This document shows positions 1 to 8,400 of a DNA stretch of 48,134 nucleotides, piece by piece. Location: positions 1 through 48,134 of the forward strand of contig CANJUQ010000015.1 of NCBI GenBank assembly GCA_947478175.1, written 5' to 3'. The stretch comes from Thiotrichales bacterium (lineage in GTDB: Bacteria; Pseudomonadota; Gammaproteobacteria; Francisellales; CACEW01). Numbering within the stretch: the first letter of the stretch is position 1; every line of letters starts with the position of its first letter. The position numbers and the translations under genes were made by a program. The notes below the pieces were generated by a model, which saw nothing but the letters and a program-made list of their open reading frames with translations, ran no database searches and was not told where the DNA came from.

Positions 1-49
1 CGCTTTATTCCACAAAATTAAATTCTTTGGGAGGTGCGCACACTTTTTT

Positions 50-110
50 TTACCCCCTCTCCCTCGCAGAAACTGCTCGACCTCTCCCGCGGCGGGGCGA
101 GGTGAAAGCA
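50..110. repeat. Dispersed palindromic repeat, family R2 (diverged copy)
   Basis: A C-rich block starting CCCCCTCTCCCTCGC and ending CTCCCGCGGCGGGGCGAGG resembles the repeats near 16966, 23833 and 47662. It lies upstream of the acetoacetate decarboxylase gene and codes for nothing evident. It is the most diverged copy of the family. Confidence 0.5.
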
Positions 111-217
111 TTCATAATGTCAGCGAGTGGGTACCTGAGTAGTTACAAACATTGAACCTTATGCTCTACACTCCCCCGGTTCCACAATTTCAAGATTAAA
201 ACAAAAAAGGACATTCA

Positions 218-970
218 ATGATGACCCAGCAACTCAGTGCCAAAATGATTAAAGAAACAGCTTTTTCGATGCCATTCTCAAGCCCTTCTTACCCCAAAGG
301 CCCCTATCGATTTATTAATCGCGAGTTTTTAATTATTACTTATGAAACCGATATGGATGCTTTACGCGCCGTGGTGCCAGAGCCCTTAAAAATCATTGAG
401 CCTATTGTCAAATTTGAAGTCATTCGTATGCCAGACTCATGTGGTTTTGGCGATTACACTGAATCAGGTCAAGTCATTCCTGTGGAATTCAATGGCCGTA
501 AAGGCAGCTACGTTCACTCGATGTATTTAGACGACCAATCCCCCATTCTTGGCGGACGTGAGATCTGGGGCTTTCCCAAAAAATTTGCACATCCTTCACT
601 CAAAGTTGATAAAGACACGCTCACTGGAACGCTCAACTATAACGACGAACGCGTTGCCACAGCGACGATGGGATTTAAATATCAAGCGCTCGATAAAAAA
701 GCTTGTGAGGCGGCTTTAGGCGCCCCTGGTTTTCTTTTAAAAATTATTCCAAACGTGGATGGCTCTCTTCAAATTTGCGAGCTGATTGAATACGCACTGA
801 CCGATATTCATGTTAAAAGTGCCTACGCAGGCCCTGCAGCTTTAGAGCTCCGACCTCACGTCATGGCACCATTAGCCGATCTTCCTGTCCGAAGAATTAT
901 TTCTGCAACGCATATCATCAGCGATCTGACCCTCCCTTACGGAAAAGTGGTTCATGATTATTTGAAATAA
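218..970 (+). CDS. adc: Acetoacetate decarboxylase
   Basis: A 250-residue protein of the acetoacetate decarboxylase family, close in length to the clostridial enzyme (about 244 residues). The family removes CO2 from acetoacetate through a Schiff base on a lysine. The family hallmark [10 protein letters not shown] is present near residue 113, and its lysine pair is expected to supply the Schiff-base lysine and the neighbouring lysine that lowers its pKa. No signal peptide is visible, so it should be cytosolic. The first ATG of an ATGATG pair is chosen because AAAGGA lies about seven bases upstream. It faces the next gene tail to tail with only 35 bp between. No CoA-transferase or thiolase partner is nearby, so its pathway is unclear; some family members act on other substrates. 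Confidence 0.9.
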   Translation: MMTQQLSAKMIKETAFSMPFSSPSYPKGPYRFINREFLIITYETDMDALRAVVPEPLKIIEPIVKFEVIRMPDSCGFGDYTESGQVIPVEFNGRKGSYVHSMYLDDQSPILGGREIWGFPKKFAHPSLKVDKDTLTGTLNYNDERVATATMGFKYQALDKKACEAALGAPGFLLKIIPNVDGSLQICELIEYALTDIHVKSAYAGPAALELRPHVMAPLADLPVRRIISATHIISDLTLPYGKVVHDYLK

Positions 971-1005
971 TAAGCCAACCGATTAGCCCCCCAGAAAATT
1001 AATAT

Positions 1006-1620
1006 TTATTTTTCAGATTCCAGTGCTCCAGTCCCTGCTGGAACGAGCGATGGAGGAACGCCATTACTAGATTTTTTTGCTGCAGATTTTTTAAATATAA
1101 AAGACTCCATACGACCTAGACGCTCTTCTCTCTTATCTTCACGCTTATGCTCTTCTAACTGCTGATAACCCACAAAAACAGTAAATGCCGCGCCTGCTGA
1201 AGCAAGCAATCGATAACTAAAACTTCGGCCTTCCGCAGCTGATTTTTCTATTAAAGTCCGGCTCTCTAAAGCTGTGGCCTCTATTTTTTCACCAAGCGTT
1301 ACAAAACCTGCTTGCATTTCAGTCCGAACTTTTCCTATTTCTCCCATCAGCTCAGTCCGAACTTCCTTAATCTCTCCACGAAGTTGGCTTTCTGTACTCT
1401 TAAGCTGGGTATAAAAAAAAGTGTGATCAGTTGATTCTCTCGCTCTCATAACGCTTGTTGTTTTAATGGGTTTAAATTTCACTTTCGTTCCAAAGGCTCT
1501 AACGCTCCCTGACTTAACTAAATTTCTTAACATAGGATTCTTCCTCATGAGTGAATTGGCCTGATGATTCCAGATCATCTCATGAAAAAAATAATGCTGT
1601 CTACGGTGAACATAGATCAC
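1006..1620 (-). CDS. Coiled-coil protein with one membrane segment, unknown function
   Basis: The function is not recognised. Residues 70-130 form a charged coiled coil with the repeated pattern EIKEVRTEL / EIGKVRTEM, followed by a small-residue hydrophobic stretch at about 138-151 and a highly charged segment. The layout resembles DUF1640-like coiled-coil membrane proteins, but this is only a shape comparison. The open frame begins with GTG at 1620 and lacks a clear ribosome site; ATG at 1578 or 1548 are alternatives, the latter starting MRKNPM. It begins 18 bp after the stop of the asparagine-synthase-like gene on the same strand, so the two are probably cotranscribed. Confidence 0.6.
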   Translation of the reverse strand: MIYVHRRQHYFFHEMIWNHQANSLMRKNPMLRNLVKSGSVRAFGTKVKFKPIKTTSVMRARESTDHTFFYTQLKSTESQLRGEIKEVRTELMGEIGKVRTEMQAGFVTLGEKIEATALESRTLIEKSAAEGRSFSYRLLASAGAAFTVFVGYQQLEEHKREDKREERLGRMESFIFKKSAAKKSSNGVPPSLVPAGTGALESEK

Positions 1621-1638
1621 AAAAAAGTGTAAAAAATT

Positions 1639-3363
1639 TTAATGTAAATCCACCCACTCACACATATGTAACGCATGAACCATATGAACCCGATGTTCAT
1701 TAGTGAGTTTTTCTAATGGCAAATTTTCAAATTCTAAAAGCAGTTTTTTCAAGCGATTCAAATCCACTATTTCAGCAATCAAATCGTTCTTGGCAAATTT
1801 AGGTAACAACGATTGGTAATAAGCGAGCTCTCTTTTTAAGGGCACATACCAATGCGCGCTTTGAATACCTTTGGTTTTATTCAATCTAATTTTTTCTGGA
1901 AGAACGCCTCTCATGGCTTCACGAGTGACATAGCGATTAGTGATATTTTTTTGATAAGCCCCGACTGGGATAGTTAAACAATATTCGATCAAATCTAAGT
2001 CAGACGTTGGATCACAGATCTCAACGCTCAATTTGTTTAACATAACATTATCTATGTTCGATGCAGCCGAAAAATACTGACGGATCAAATTCAATAACGC
2101 CAATCGTTTTTCAGGCAGATCCGTCATCTGATTAATTAAATTTCCAGAATGCTCTGGCAAAATTTTTAAATACTTATTTTTAAGCAAAACTGATTTTTCT
2201 TTAATGCATGGCTGGCCTTGCATAAAATTCCTTAAGATTTTTAGTTTAGGTTTGATAACGCGCCATAGTCCCTGAGGTGCTTGTCTAAATCTAAAAGAAA
2301 ACGCCATATCTCCCAGTCTTCCTGACAGAATTTTATGAAAGCCATGCTGATGTGCGAATTCATAAAACGCTACAATCCACAACATATTATTAGGCGCATG
2401 CTCTGGGCCATTAGAACTCTCAAAACAAAGGCGCGTAATTTCTGAATAATTTTTACTTAAAGACAATCCATCGAATCTAATAATTTTTGTATTGGGATAG
2501 GTTTCTTCAAAATCCGAAAGCAAATGCGCGTTCGTTATTTTGGAATCCAAATTTAATCCCGAAGGATTATGCGGTGTCGAATAATCACTCAGGCCTATTA
2601 AGCTTTTAAATTCTTGCGCCAAAATCCCCGCAACGGATGTTGAATCCAAGCCTCCACTGATTTCACAACAGGCACGATCGCCTGCTGGCATTCTTAGCTT
2701 CACTGCTTTTTTTAAATGCTCTTTGACACCTTCTGTGTATAAAGAAAAATCTCGGGGCTCTGTCTTATCTTGTGCAGTCCACGCAATTTCTCTTTTTAAA
2801 CTTTGACCGGGAGACCAAGTCGCAATCTCAGCACTCTCCAATTGCAAAATTCCCTTATAAAAAGCCCGATCTGATAATTTATAATTTTTTGAAAGTGAAT
2901 CAATGATTTTTTCTTTATCTATTTCACAAGATCGAGATAAAGCATTTTTTAAAATAGGAATTAAATCTGAAACATATAAATCCCCATGATCGATCGAAAA
3001 ATACAGATGCTTGAAGCTAAACGGGGTTTTAAATAATTCGACTTCTAATGTCTGAGTATTAATAAAAACAGCAACAAAATCCCCTCTTAATATTTTGAAC
3101 AGCTCTTTCCCATAGATTTTTTTTAATTGAATTATTTTTTGAAGTTCAGATCCGAAAATTAAATTATTTTTTTGAGCCAATAAATCATCAATATTAAAAG
3201 CCCTGCCAATCATTAAAACCCAATAGCCATCAAAATTTTCTTGCTGAAAAATGTGAGCTCCTGATTGATAAGAAAGCATCACACCACCTTGTTCGATAGA
3301 TCGATAAGCGGGGGCAGTGATTAGGGCTGTGTTGGAATGATTAGAAATTCGGCAAAGAAACAT
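1639..3363 (-). CDS. Asparagine synthase-like protein, probable lasso peptide cyclase
   Basis: This 574-residue protein has a degenerate class II glutaminase-like N-terminal half followed by an asparagine-synthase ATP-binding half. The PP-loop SGGLDSTS lies at about 236-243, and a C-terminal segment includes CDPTSDLDLIEYCL. The nucleophile Cys2 of true asparagine synthase is missing (the protein starts MFLCRIS), so it is unlikely to hydrolyse glutamine. That is usual for lasso cyclases, which adenylate an Asp/Glu side chain and close a macrolactam. It diverges from a short peptide gene 173 bp away that looks like its substrate. Start choice is uncertain: ATG at 3279 has a better Shine-Dalgarno (AAGGTGG). 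Another AsnB-like amidotransferase role is possible. No lasso B protein (leader protease) is in the window. Confidence 0.7.
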   Translation of the reverse strand: MFLCRISNHSNTALITAPAYRSIEQGGVMLSYQSGAHIFQQENFDGYWVLMIGRAFNIDDLLAQKNNLIFGSELQKIIQLKKIYGKELFKILRGDFVAVFINTQTLEVELFKTPFSFKHLYFSIDHGDLYVSDLIPILKNALSRSCEIDKEKIIDSLSKNYKLSDRAFYKGILQLESAEIATWSPGQSLKREIAWTAQDKTEPRDFSLYTEGVKEHLKKAVKLRMPAGDRACCEISGGLDSTSVAGILAQEFKSLIGLSDYSTPHNPSGLNLDSKITNAHLLSDFEETYPNTKIIRFDGLSLSKNYSEITRLCFESSNGPEHAPNNMLWIVAFYEFAHQHGFHKILSGRLGDMAFSFRFRQAPQGLWRVIKPKLKILRNFMQGQPCIKEKSVLLKNKYLKILPEHSGNLINQMTDLPEKRLALLNLIRQYFSAASNIDNVMLNKLSVEICDPTSDLDLIEYCLTIPVGAYQKNITNRYVTREAMRGVLPEKIRLNKTKGIQSAHWYVPLKRELAYYQSLLPKFAKNDLIAEIVDLNRLKKLLLEFENLPLEKLTNEHRVHMVHALHMCEWVDLH

Positions 3364-3480
3364 GGCGTCATCAATTTGAGGTAAAAATTTTAAATCAAGA
3401 TAGTGAGAGTTTTGAGTTTTTCTTAGGCATCACAGAACAATATAAATAAAAACTAATGAATTTTTTCATGAAATTCACAC

Positions 3481-3523
3481 TGGAAAACTAAAGATTTTCT
3501 TCTAAGTTCAGCGGCTTAAAAAA
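3481..3523 (+). promoter_or_regulatory. Conserved upstream block of precursor 1
   Basis: This block closely matches 11292-11332, in front of the second precursor gene. Shared pieces include TGGAAAA, TTCTTCTAAGTTCAG or CTCTTCTAAGTTCAG, and TAAAAAAT. Both contain TGGAAA, then 16 bases, then TAAGTT at the same spacing, which could be a weak -35/-10 pair. It ends about 14 bases before the start codon. Whether it is a promoter, an operator or only duplicated sequence cannot be told. Confidence 0.5.
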
Positions 3524-3536
3524 TTTAGTTACAGGG

Positions 3537-3728
3537 ATGGTGACTGAGATGGATGAGATTTTTGAGATGGATCATCAAATGAAAGTTGGGGCTCAAGCTG
3601 GTTTTAGCTGGAACCAAGAGGTTTTAGAAGGTTATAAAAATTGGGAGAGGCCTGTAATATCGGAATTAAAAATAAAGATTACAACGACTGGCGCTTCTCT
3701 AAACCCTGATGGCAGCGGGCAAAGCTAA
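3537..3728 (+). CDS. Putative lasso-type RiPP precursor peptide 1
   Basis: A 63-residue peptide beginning MVTEMDEIFE, paralogous to the product of 11340-11531 (also 63 residues, beginning MLTEMSEFFE). W36, P39, I41 and T49 reproduce the YxxPxL ... T spacing of paeninodin-type lasso leaders, where the Thr is the penultimate leader residue. That predicts the core TGASLNPDGSGQS with the acidic acceptor Asp at core position 8. Reading the leader one residue longer gives a Gly1-Asp7 ring instead. The start has a weak ribosome site (ACAGGG). The gene diverges from the asparagine-synthase-like gene. The acidic leader of about 35 residues before Trp is longer than in classical members. The product is not known; another RiPP class is possible. 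Confidence 0.6.
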   Translation: MVTEMDEIFEMDHQMKVGAQAGFSWNQEVLEGYKNWERPVISELKIKITTTGASLNPDGSGQS

Positions 3729-3761
3729 ACGAAATAAATAATTTAATACGGCAAATACCCC

Positions 3762-3790
3762 ACAAAATAAATCATATTTTGTTGTTTTAA
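3762..3790 (+). terminator. Weak terminator-like hairpin after precursor 1
   Basis: ACAAAATA and TATTTTGT form a perfect 8-bp stem around a 5-base loop and are followed by the T-rich run TGTTTTAATC. The stem is almost all A-T, so termination would be inefficient. Confidence 0.3.
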
Positions 3791-3841
3791 TCTTGTTTTA
3801 ATTTTGGTATTGTGTGCCCCCGTGAAAAGGAGAGAGTCACG

Positions 3842-5152
3842 ATGGGCATTCAATTAAACCCTTATATTGAGCAACTTTCTTGGGCAGAAGCTCGAGAATT
3901 AATTCTTCCCGTAAATCCAGAGTTTGTGAAACATGCGGATGAGTTAGATCTGCCTAAAAGTTGTTGCATTTTTAAGGTTAAGTATCGGTATGGAGATTAT
4001 TTGCTCCGTGAGGGCAGGCCGATGTTTAGGAATGCCGAGGGGGCGAATGTTTCAATTGATGATGAAAGCTTGCCGGAGATCATCAAAGAAAAACTGAGTT
4101 ACGCCGACACTATCCCCATGGGAATTTCATTAAATAAGAAATTAGAAATTTTCTTTAAGACCCTGAATAACCGCATCATCCCTATCATGGCGCCAGAGCC
4201 AGGCTACATATTTGCATTAACCGGCGTCCTTAATAGAAAAAATGGCGCATTTATCAGCCAAGGTCCTTTTTGGAATATCACATCTGGAGTACGACAGATT
4301 TACAGCGTACCCAAAATATCTATTGCAGCAAAACATAGAAAACTTGCGAGGGAATTTGGTATTAATCTTGACCCTCCAACAAAACTCGAAGATCACTGGC
4401 AAACCTTTAAAGAATTAATGAGCTCAAATTCATTGGAAAACAATTGGTCCAATGAAGTGATCTTTTTTTCTGAAGAATTCCCAAGTTTTAAAGATTCCAA
4501 TACTTGGGCAAACTTTAATAATTATCTCAGAGAATACTCCTGGGGCCGTGGTGATTTTCTCAGAACCTTTTATCAGGTTTCTTTTATCACTTCCGAAATT
4601 GCTTCTTATGCCAACATACCGACCTATCCAAATCTGATAAACACCCTCAAGCAAATCCTCAGTATTTCCGGTCGATTTATGCCTGGGTTATCTCTTAATG
4701 CAGGAGAAATGACATTCCCAGAAAAGGCTCTAAAAAAAGCATATAAAGAAGTTTACGGCTTAGAACACGACCCTCTTTTCATGGGGTCCAAATACTTTGA
4801 CCCAAGCGATGGGAATAAGATTTATTATGCTCTTTCATTACCCAATATGCTCGAATATCAGCATGGCCAAAGCTTTGCAAAATCAAAGTTTGAAGAATTA
4901 CGCGTGATTGCACATTCATTAGAAAAAATACAAAAAATAATCACTGGAAATGTGCTTAAAATACAGAGTATCGAACAGTCTTTTTTCCGCGGGCTAGTCC
5001 AATCAAAAATCCAGTGTTACCACAGCCACGCTTTAGACGAAAAGCAAATCAAAGATCCCCGTTTACTACTCAATAGCAACAATGAAAAAGAAAAAAAAAT
5101 CTACTGTGGAAGTAGCCTGTTAAGAGGATTGATTGGCATTGAACCCATTTGA
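3842..5152 (+). CDS. Protein of unknown function
   Basis: A 436-residue protein that I do not recognise. ATG at 3842 is chosen over an upstream GTG (3812) because AAAGGAGAG lies just upstream of it. No signal peptide or membrane segment is seen, so it should be soluble. Notable stretches are PFWNITSGVRQIYSVPKIS near residue 145-165 and GRFMPGLSLNAGEM near 280. Five cysteines are scattered without a clear metal motif. It lies between precursor 1 and the 1950-residue surface protein on the same strand, the place taken by a different secreted gene in the second module. It has no transglutaminase-like signature that would make it a lasso leader protease. Confidence 0.65.
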   Translation: MGIQLNPYIEQLSWAEARELILPVNPEFVKHADELDLPKSCCIFKVKYRYGDYLLREGRPMFRNAEGANVSIDDESLPEIIKEKLSYADTIPMGISLNKKLEIFFKTLNNRIIPIMAPEPGYIFALTGVLNRKNGAFISQGPFWNITSGVRQIYSVPKISIAAKHRKLAREFGINLDPPTKLEDHWQTFKELMSSNSLENNWSNEVIFFSEEFPSFKDSNTWANFNNYLREYSWGRGDFLRTFYQVSFITSEIASYANIPTYPNLINTLKQILSISGRFMPGLSLNAGEMTFPEKALKKAYKEVYGLEHDPLFMGSKYFDPSDGNKIYYALSLPNMLEYQHGQSFAKSKFEELRVIAHSLEKIQKIITGNVLKIQSIEQSFFRGLVQSKIQCYHSHALDEKQIKDPRLLLNSNNEKEKKIYCGSSLLRGLIGIEPI

Positions 5153-5380
5153 AAAACCTCAGAGACTGATAGTGTTAGCGCTAATCGAAATAAAGAGTGT
5201 TGTTAAGCTCAACATGAGTAAAATTACCTATCTATAAAAAACTGACGAATGCTCGCAAAAAACAAAAACCTGCTCAACCCACCAATTTTTTTCACAGGAA
5301 AATAAATTAATTTCTTAGCTTATTTTTTATTTAAATTTGGATTTAAAAATTAAAACATCGTGATTTTAACTACCCATTTT

Positions 5381-5418
5381 GAATGGTATGATCGCCTCGT
5401 TTTTATAGGGGGAACATC
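5381..5418 (+). promoter_or_regulatory. Probable -10 element and ribosome site of the 1950-residue gene
   Basis: TATGAT at 5387-5392 is a good -10 hexamer. The context ATGGTATGATCGC parallels ATGGTACGATCCC upstream of the paralogous gene at 12359. No strong -35 is visible. TAGGGGGAACATC provides a strong Shine-Dalgarno just before the start ATG. Confidence 0.4.
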
Positions 5419-8400
5419 ATGAGTGGTACATTCAATTTACTTTTCACACGCGCGTCTGAAGCAGCATTTTCAGCTTACAACGCCCTAGGTTCTGTCTTCA
5501 ATCTAGCAGAGCTACCCCCTGTCGTTTCCACGGTCTTTTCCCCTAAACTCATCGACCTTTCTAGTCACTATGACCCGACTGTTTTATCCAACCCCGATTT
5601 ACTCTTTACTTATTTTAAATCTCGTTTTCAGCAACAAGTCGAAAATCACTGGTTTAAACCGATTGTTCAGAATTTTATTTCGTCAGGAAATCTAGCCTCT
5701 TTAGATACCGAGCTTCAAAATTATCTTGATCATTATTTCCCCCAACTCAATTTTCTGCTCTCTGATGAATGCTTAAATTTTATTGCTTCTCATCTTCCCC
5801 ATCTTCATTCTGTGGACGCGCAATCTTTCTGTGAAAGCCTCTCCGGTTATCTCAATAAACTTTGGGAAGATTTAGAGGGTCATATTAATTACGAAGATAA
5901 AATTTCCGATGTTTTCTTAAATACCCGAAATCAAATCGCAGGGCTGAAGTCCTATCTGCAGTCTTCTGTTCAAACATTTAGGAAGCCTTCTCTTCCCAAA
6001 TTCTCATCAGTGACTCAAGCGGTTTTAAGCGTTACACGCAGGGCGGCAAGTTATATGGCTTTGCATCCGCTTCAAGCCTTTGTGGGTGGAGTCGCACTCT
6101 TTGGACAAAGAGCTTTAGCAGCTGACACGGAAGAGAGTTCTGAGCATCAAGGGCGAGAATTATCTGGTTTAGTTTTAGCTCCTCCTATCAATGTGACAAT
6201 AGGCAAGACATTCAATATTGATATTTATTCATACTATTTGTGTGGCTTACATCCTTCCCCTGACACAATTTTGATATGCCCTACTGCACAAATGACGATT
6301 GTTGATTTCAGCGCTATTTTTCCTCAATACCCATTAGCAAAATGGATAACTTATTCAGGCGCGACAGGAATGAACCTAATGGGTACCCCCTTAATAACGG
6401 AGCGTTTCTGGCAAGGATTTCAATACAACATGTTTGAATATACTTGCCCCACAAATTTCGGTGGAAATGTAATAAATTGCCCATCATATACCCCTCTAGG
6501 CACCCGTTTTTTCTTCTGGCTCGCCGACACCCCACCCTACGCCCTCCTCACAAACACCACTCTCTCCTACCCCAACACCACCTTCGGTGCTCAACCTCTC
6601 CTTGGCTTCACCAAAAACGGTGTCAATCAACCCTTCGCTGGCAACTTTCTCCAAAACGGTGTGGGAGATAATGAAACTGACACCAGCACTCAAGAGCTTT
6701 ATTTACCTAGCTCTACTCATGGCGCTTCTTCTGCTGGACATATCAAGCCCCCTTCTCGGATTAGCATTAACTCAGTCACCGGCGACATCTCATTTGTTCC
6801 AACTTCGGGCGATGAAGGCCGCTGGTTCTTTGATCTCTTTGTTTACAACACAGCTTGGAACTTAAAACCCAACGTCTGGAACTACAATTTACAACAAGTC
6901 ACCTGGGAATCTTTCTTTTGGGCGACTTCTTATATTGATATCCAAAACTCAGCACCCACCCTGAAACCTCTACTCAATGCGCTCTACACCATCACGCCTG
7001 GCAACACGCTGACCATTAACTTCGGGGGCGTTTTCAAAGACCCCAATGGAAATAACCTTCAGTACTTCTTAACCAAAGAAGGCAACGAGACAACGCTCTC
7101 TGCTCATTTTCAATTAGATGATGCCAGACAACTCATCAGTTTCTCACCCACCTCAGATGAACGAACCACTAACGCAGCCCCCTACGTTTTAACCCTCAGC
7201 GCTTGCAATCAACCCGGCGCTAACTGTGCGGAAGTCATCGGTTGTATTCCTGCTGAATCCCTCTGTACAACCAGCAGTCCTTTCTCTCTCATTGTCGCTA
7301 ATAACCCTCCCGCCCAAATACAACCCTTCTTCCCCTCCCAAACCACCATCAGCACAGCCACCTCCCTCACCAATGTTCTCTCTAAATTCTCAGATTTAGA
7401 TTCCGATACTTTGAGTTTCTCTATTCAAAGACTCGATGGTGATCAAATACTCCCCTCAGGTTTAAGCATCAATTCAAACACAGGAGACGTCTCTTGGCTT
7501 CCAATCCAAGGAACGGCGACAGGTACTAACTATCAATTCCAAATTACGGCTGATGACGACCAGGGTGGCACTGCCTCTGGAATATGGACGGTCACTTTGA
7601 ATGATCGACCCGCCCAAATTAATCCAGGACTTTCTGACACGCTTGCCAGCATTGGAATGCAAAACGCTGGCTCAGCCAATTTCCCTTTCCCTTTTTCAGA
7701 TCCTGATTTAACAGCCTCTCAAATCTCAACATTAATCAGCCAAACGACTGTCACTATCCCAACGTCTTTACAGCCTTACGTTCATGTAAATTTTGATAAT
7801 GCTTCTTTGCAATACTCCATTAATTGGAACCCTATCCCTGGTTTTGCAGGCTCCTGGCCGATTCTTTTCACACATATAAATCCTATCAACTCTCAACAAA
7901 CGTCTGTCAAAACTAATTTAGTTATTAACAATGCCGGGCCTTATTTAATTTCTGCCCCAAGCCTTCAAACAGGCTTGATTGGTTCTTCAGTAAACTTCAA
8001 TTTGATTTCTCACTTTGGGCACTTAGATAACGCAGCGACCCTGACTTACTCCATTGCCTTGCCTAATGGTCTGAGAATTTCCAACGGACAGATCCTTGGA
8101 ACCATTCAAACAAAAACGGCAGGTGTTTATGACCCGCCCATTACCGTGACCGATAATATGGGGAAAACACTTCTTCCCCTACCCACTCTCTCCCTCACCA
8201 TCCCAGCGACAACCCCCACACTGATTAACCCAGGAACTTTAACAGCGGTTATCAATTCTGGAAGTTCTATTCCAACCCTCTCAAGTCAATTCCAAGTCAT
8301 CAATCCTGACCAAAATAATTACCAAGTCTCTAAAGTCGGCAGCAATCCTCCCATGCTGACTGTGAACTCCGATGGCTCTTATTTCTTGACCCCTCAAAAT

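Noticed and set aside
3537..3728. Reading the 63-residue peptide as a double-glycine bacteriocin
   Set aside because: There is no GG or GA processing site in the expected place after an LS/EL leader, while the Trp-Pro-Thr spacing fits a lasso-type leader better.
6314..6865. Several 60-90 residue frames on both strands inside the 1950-residue gene
   Set aside because: They lie wholly within a long frame with a consistent domain layout and have no ribosome sites; they are shadows.
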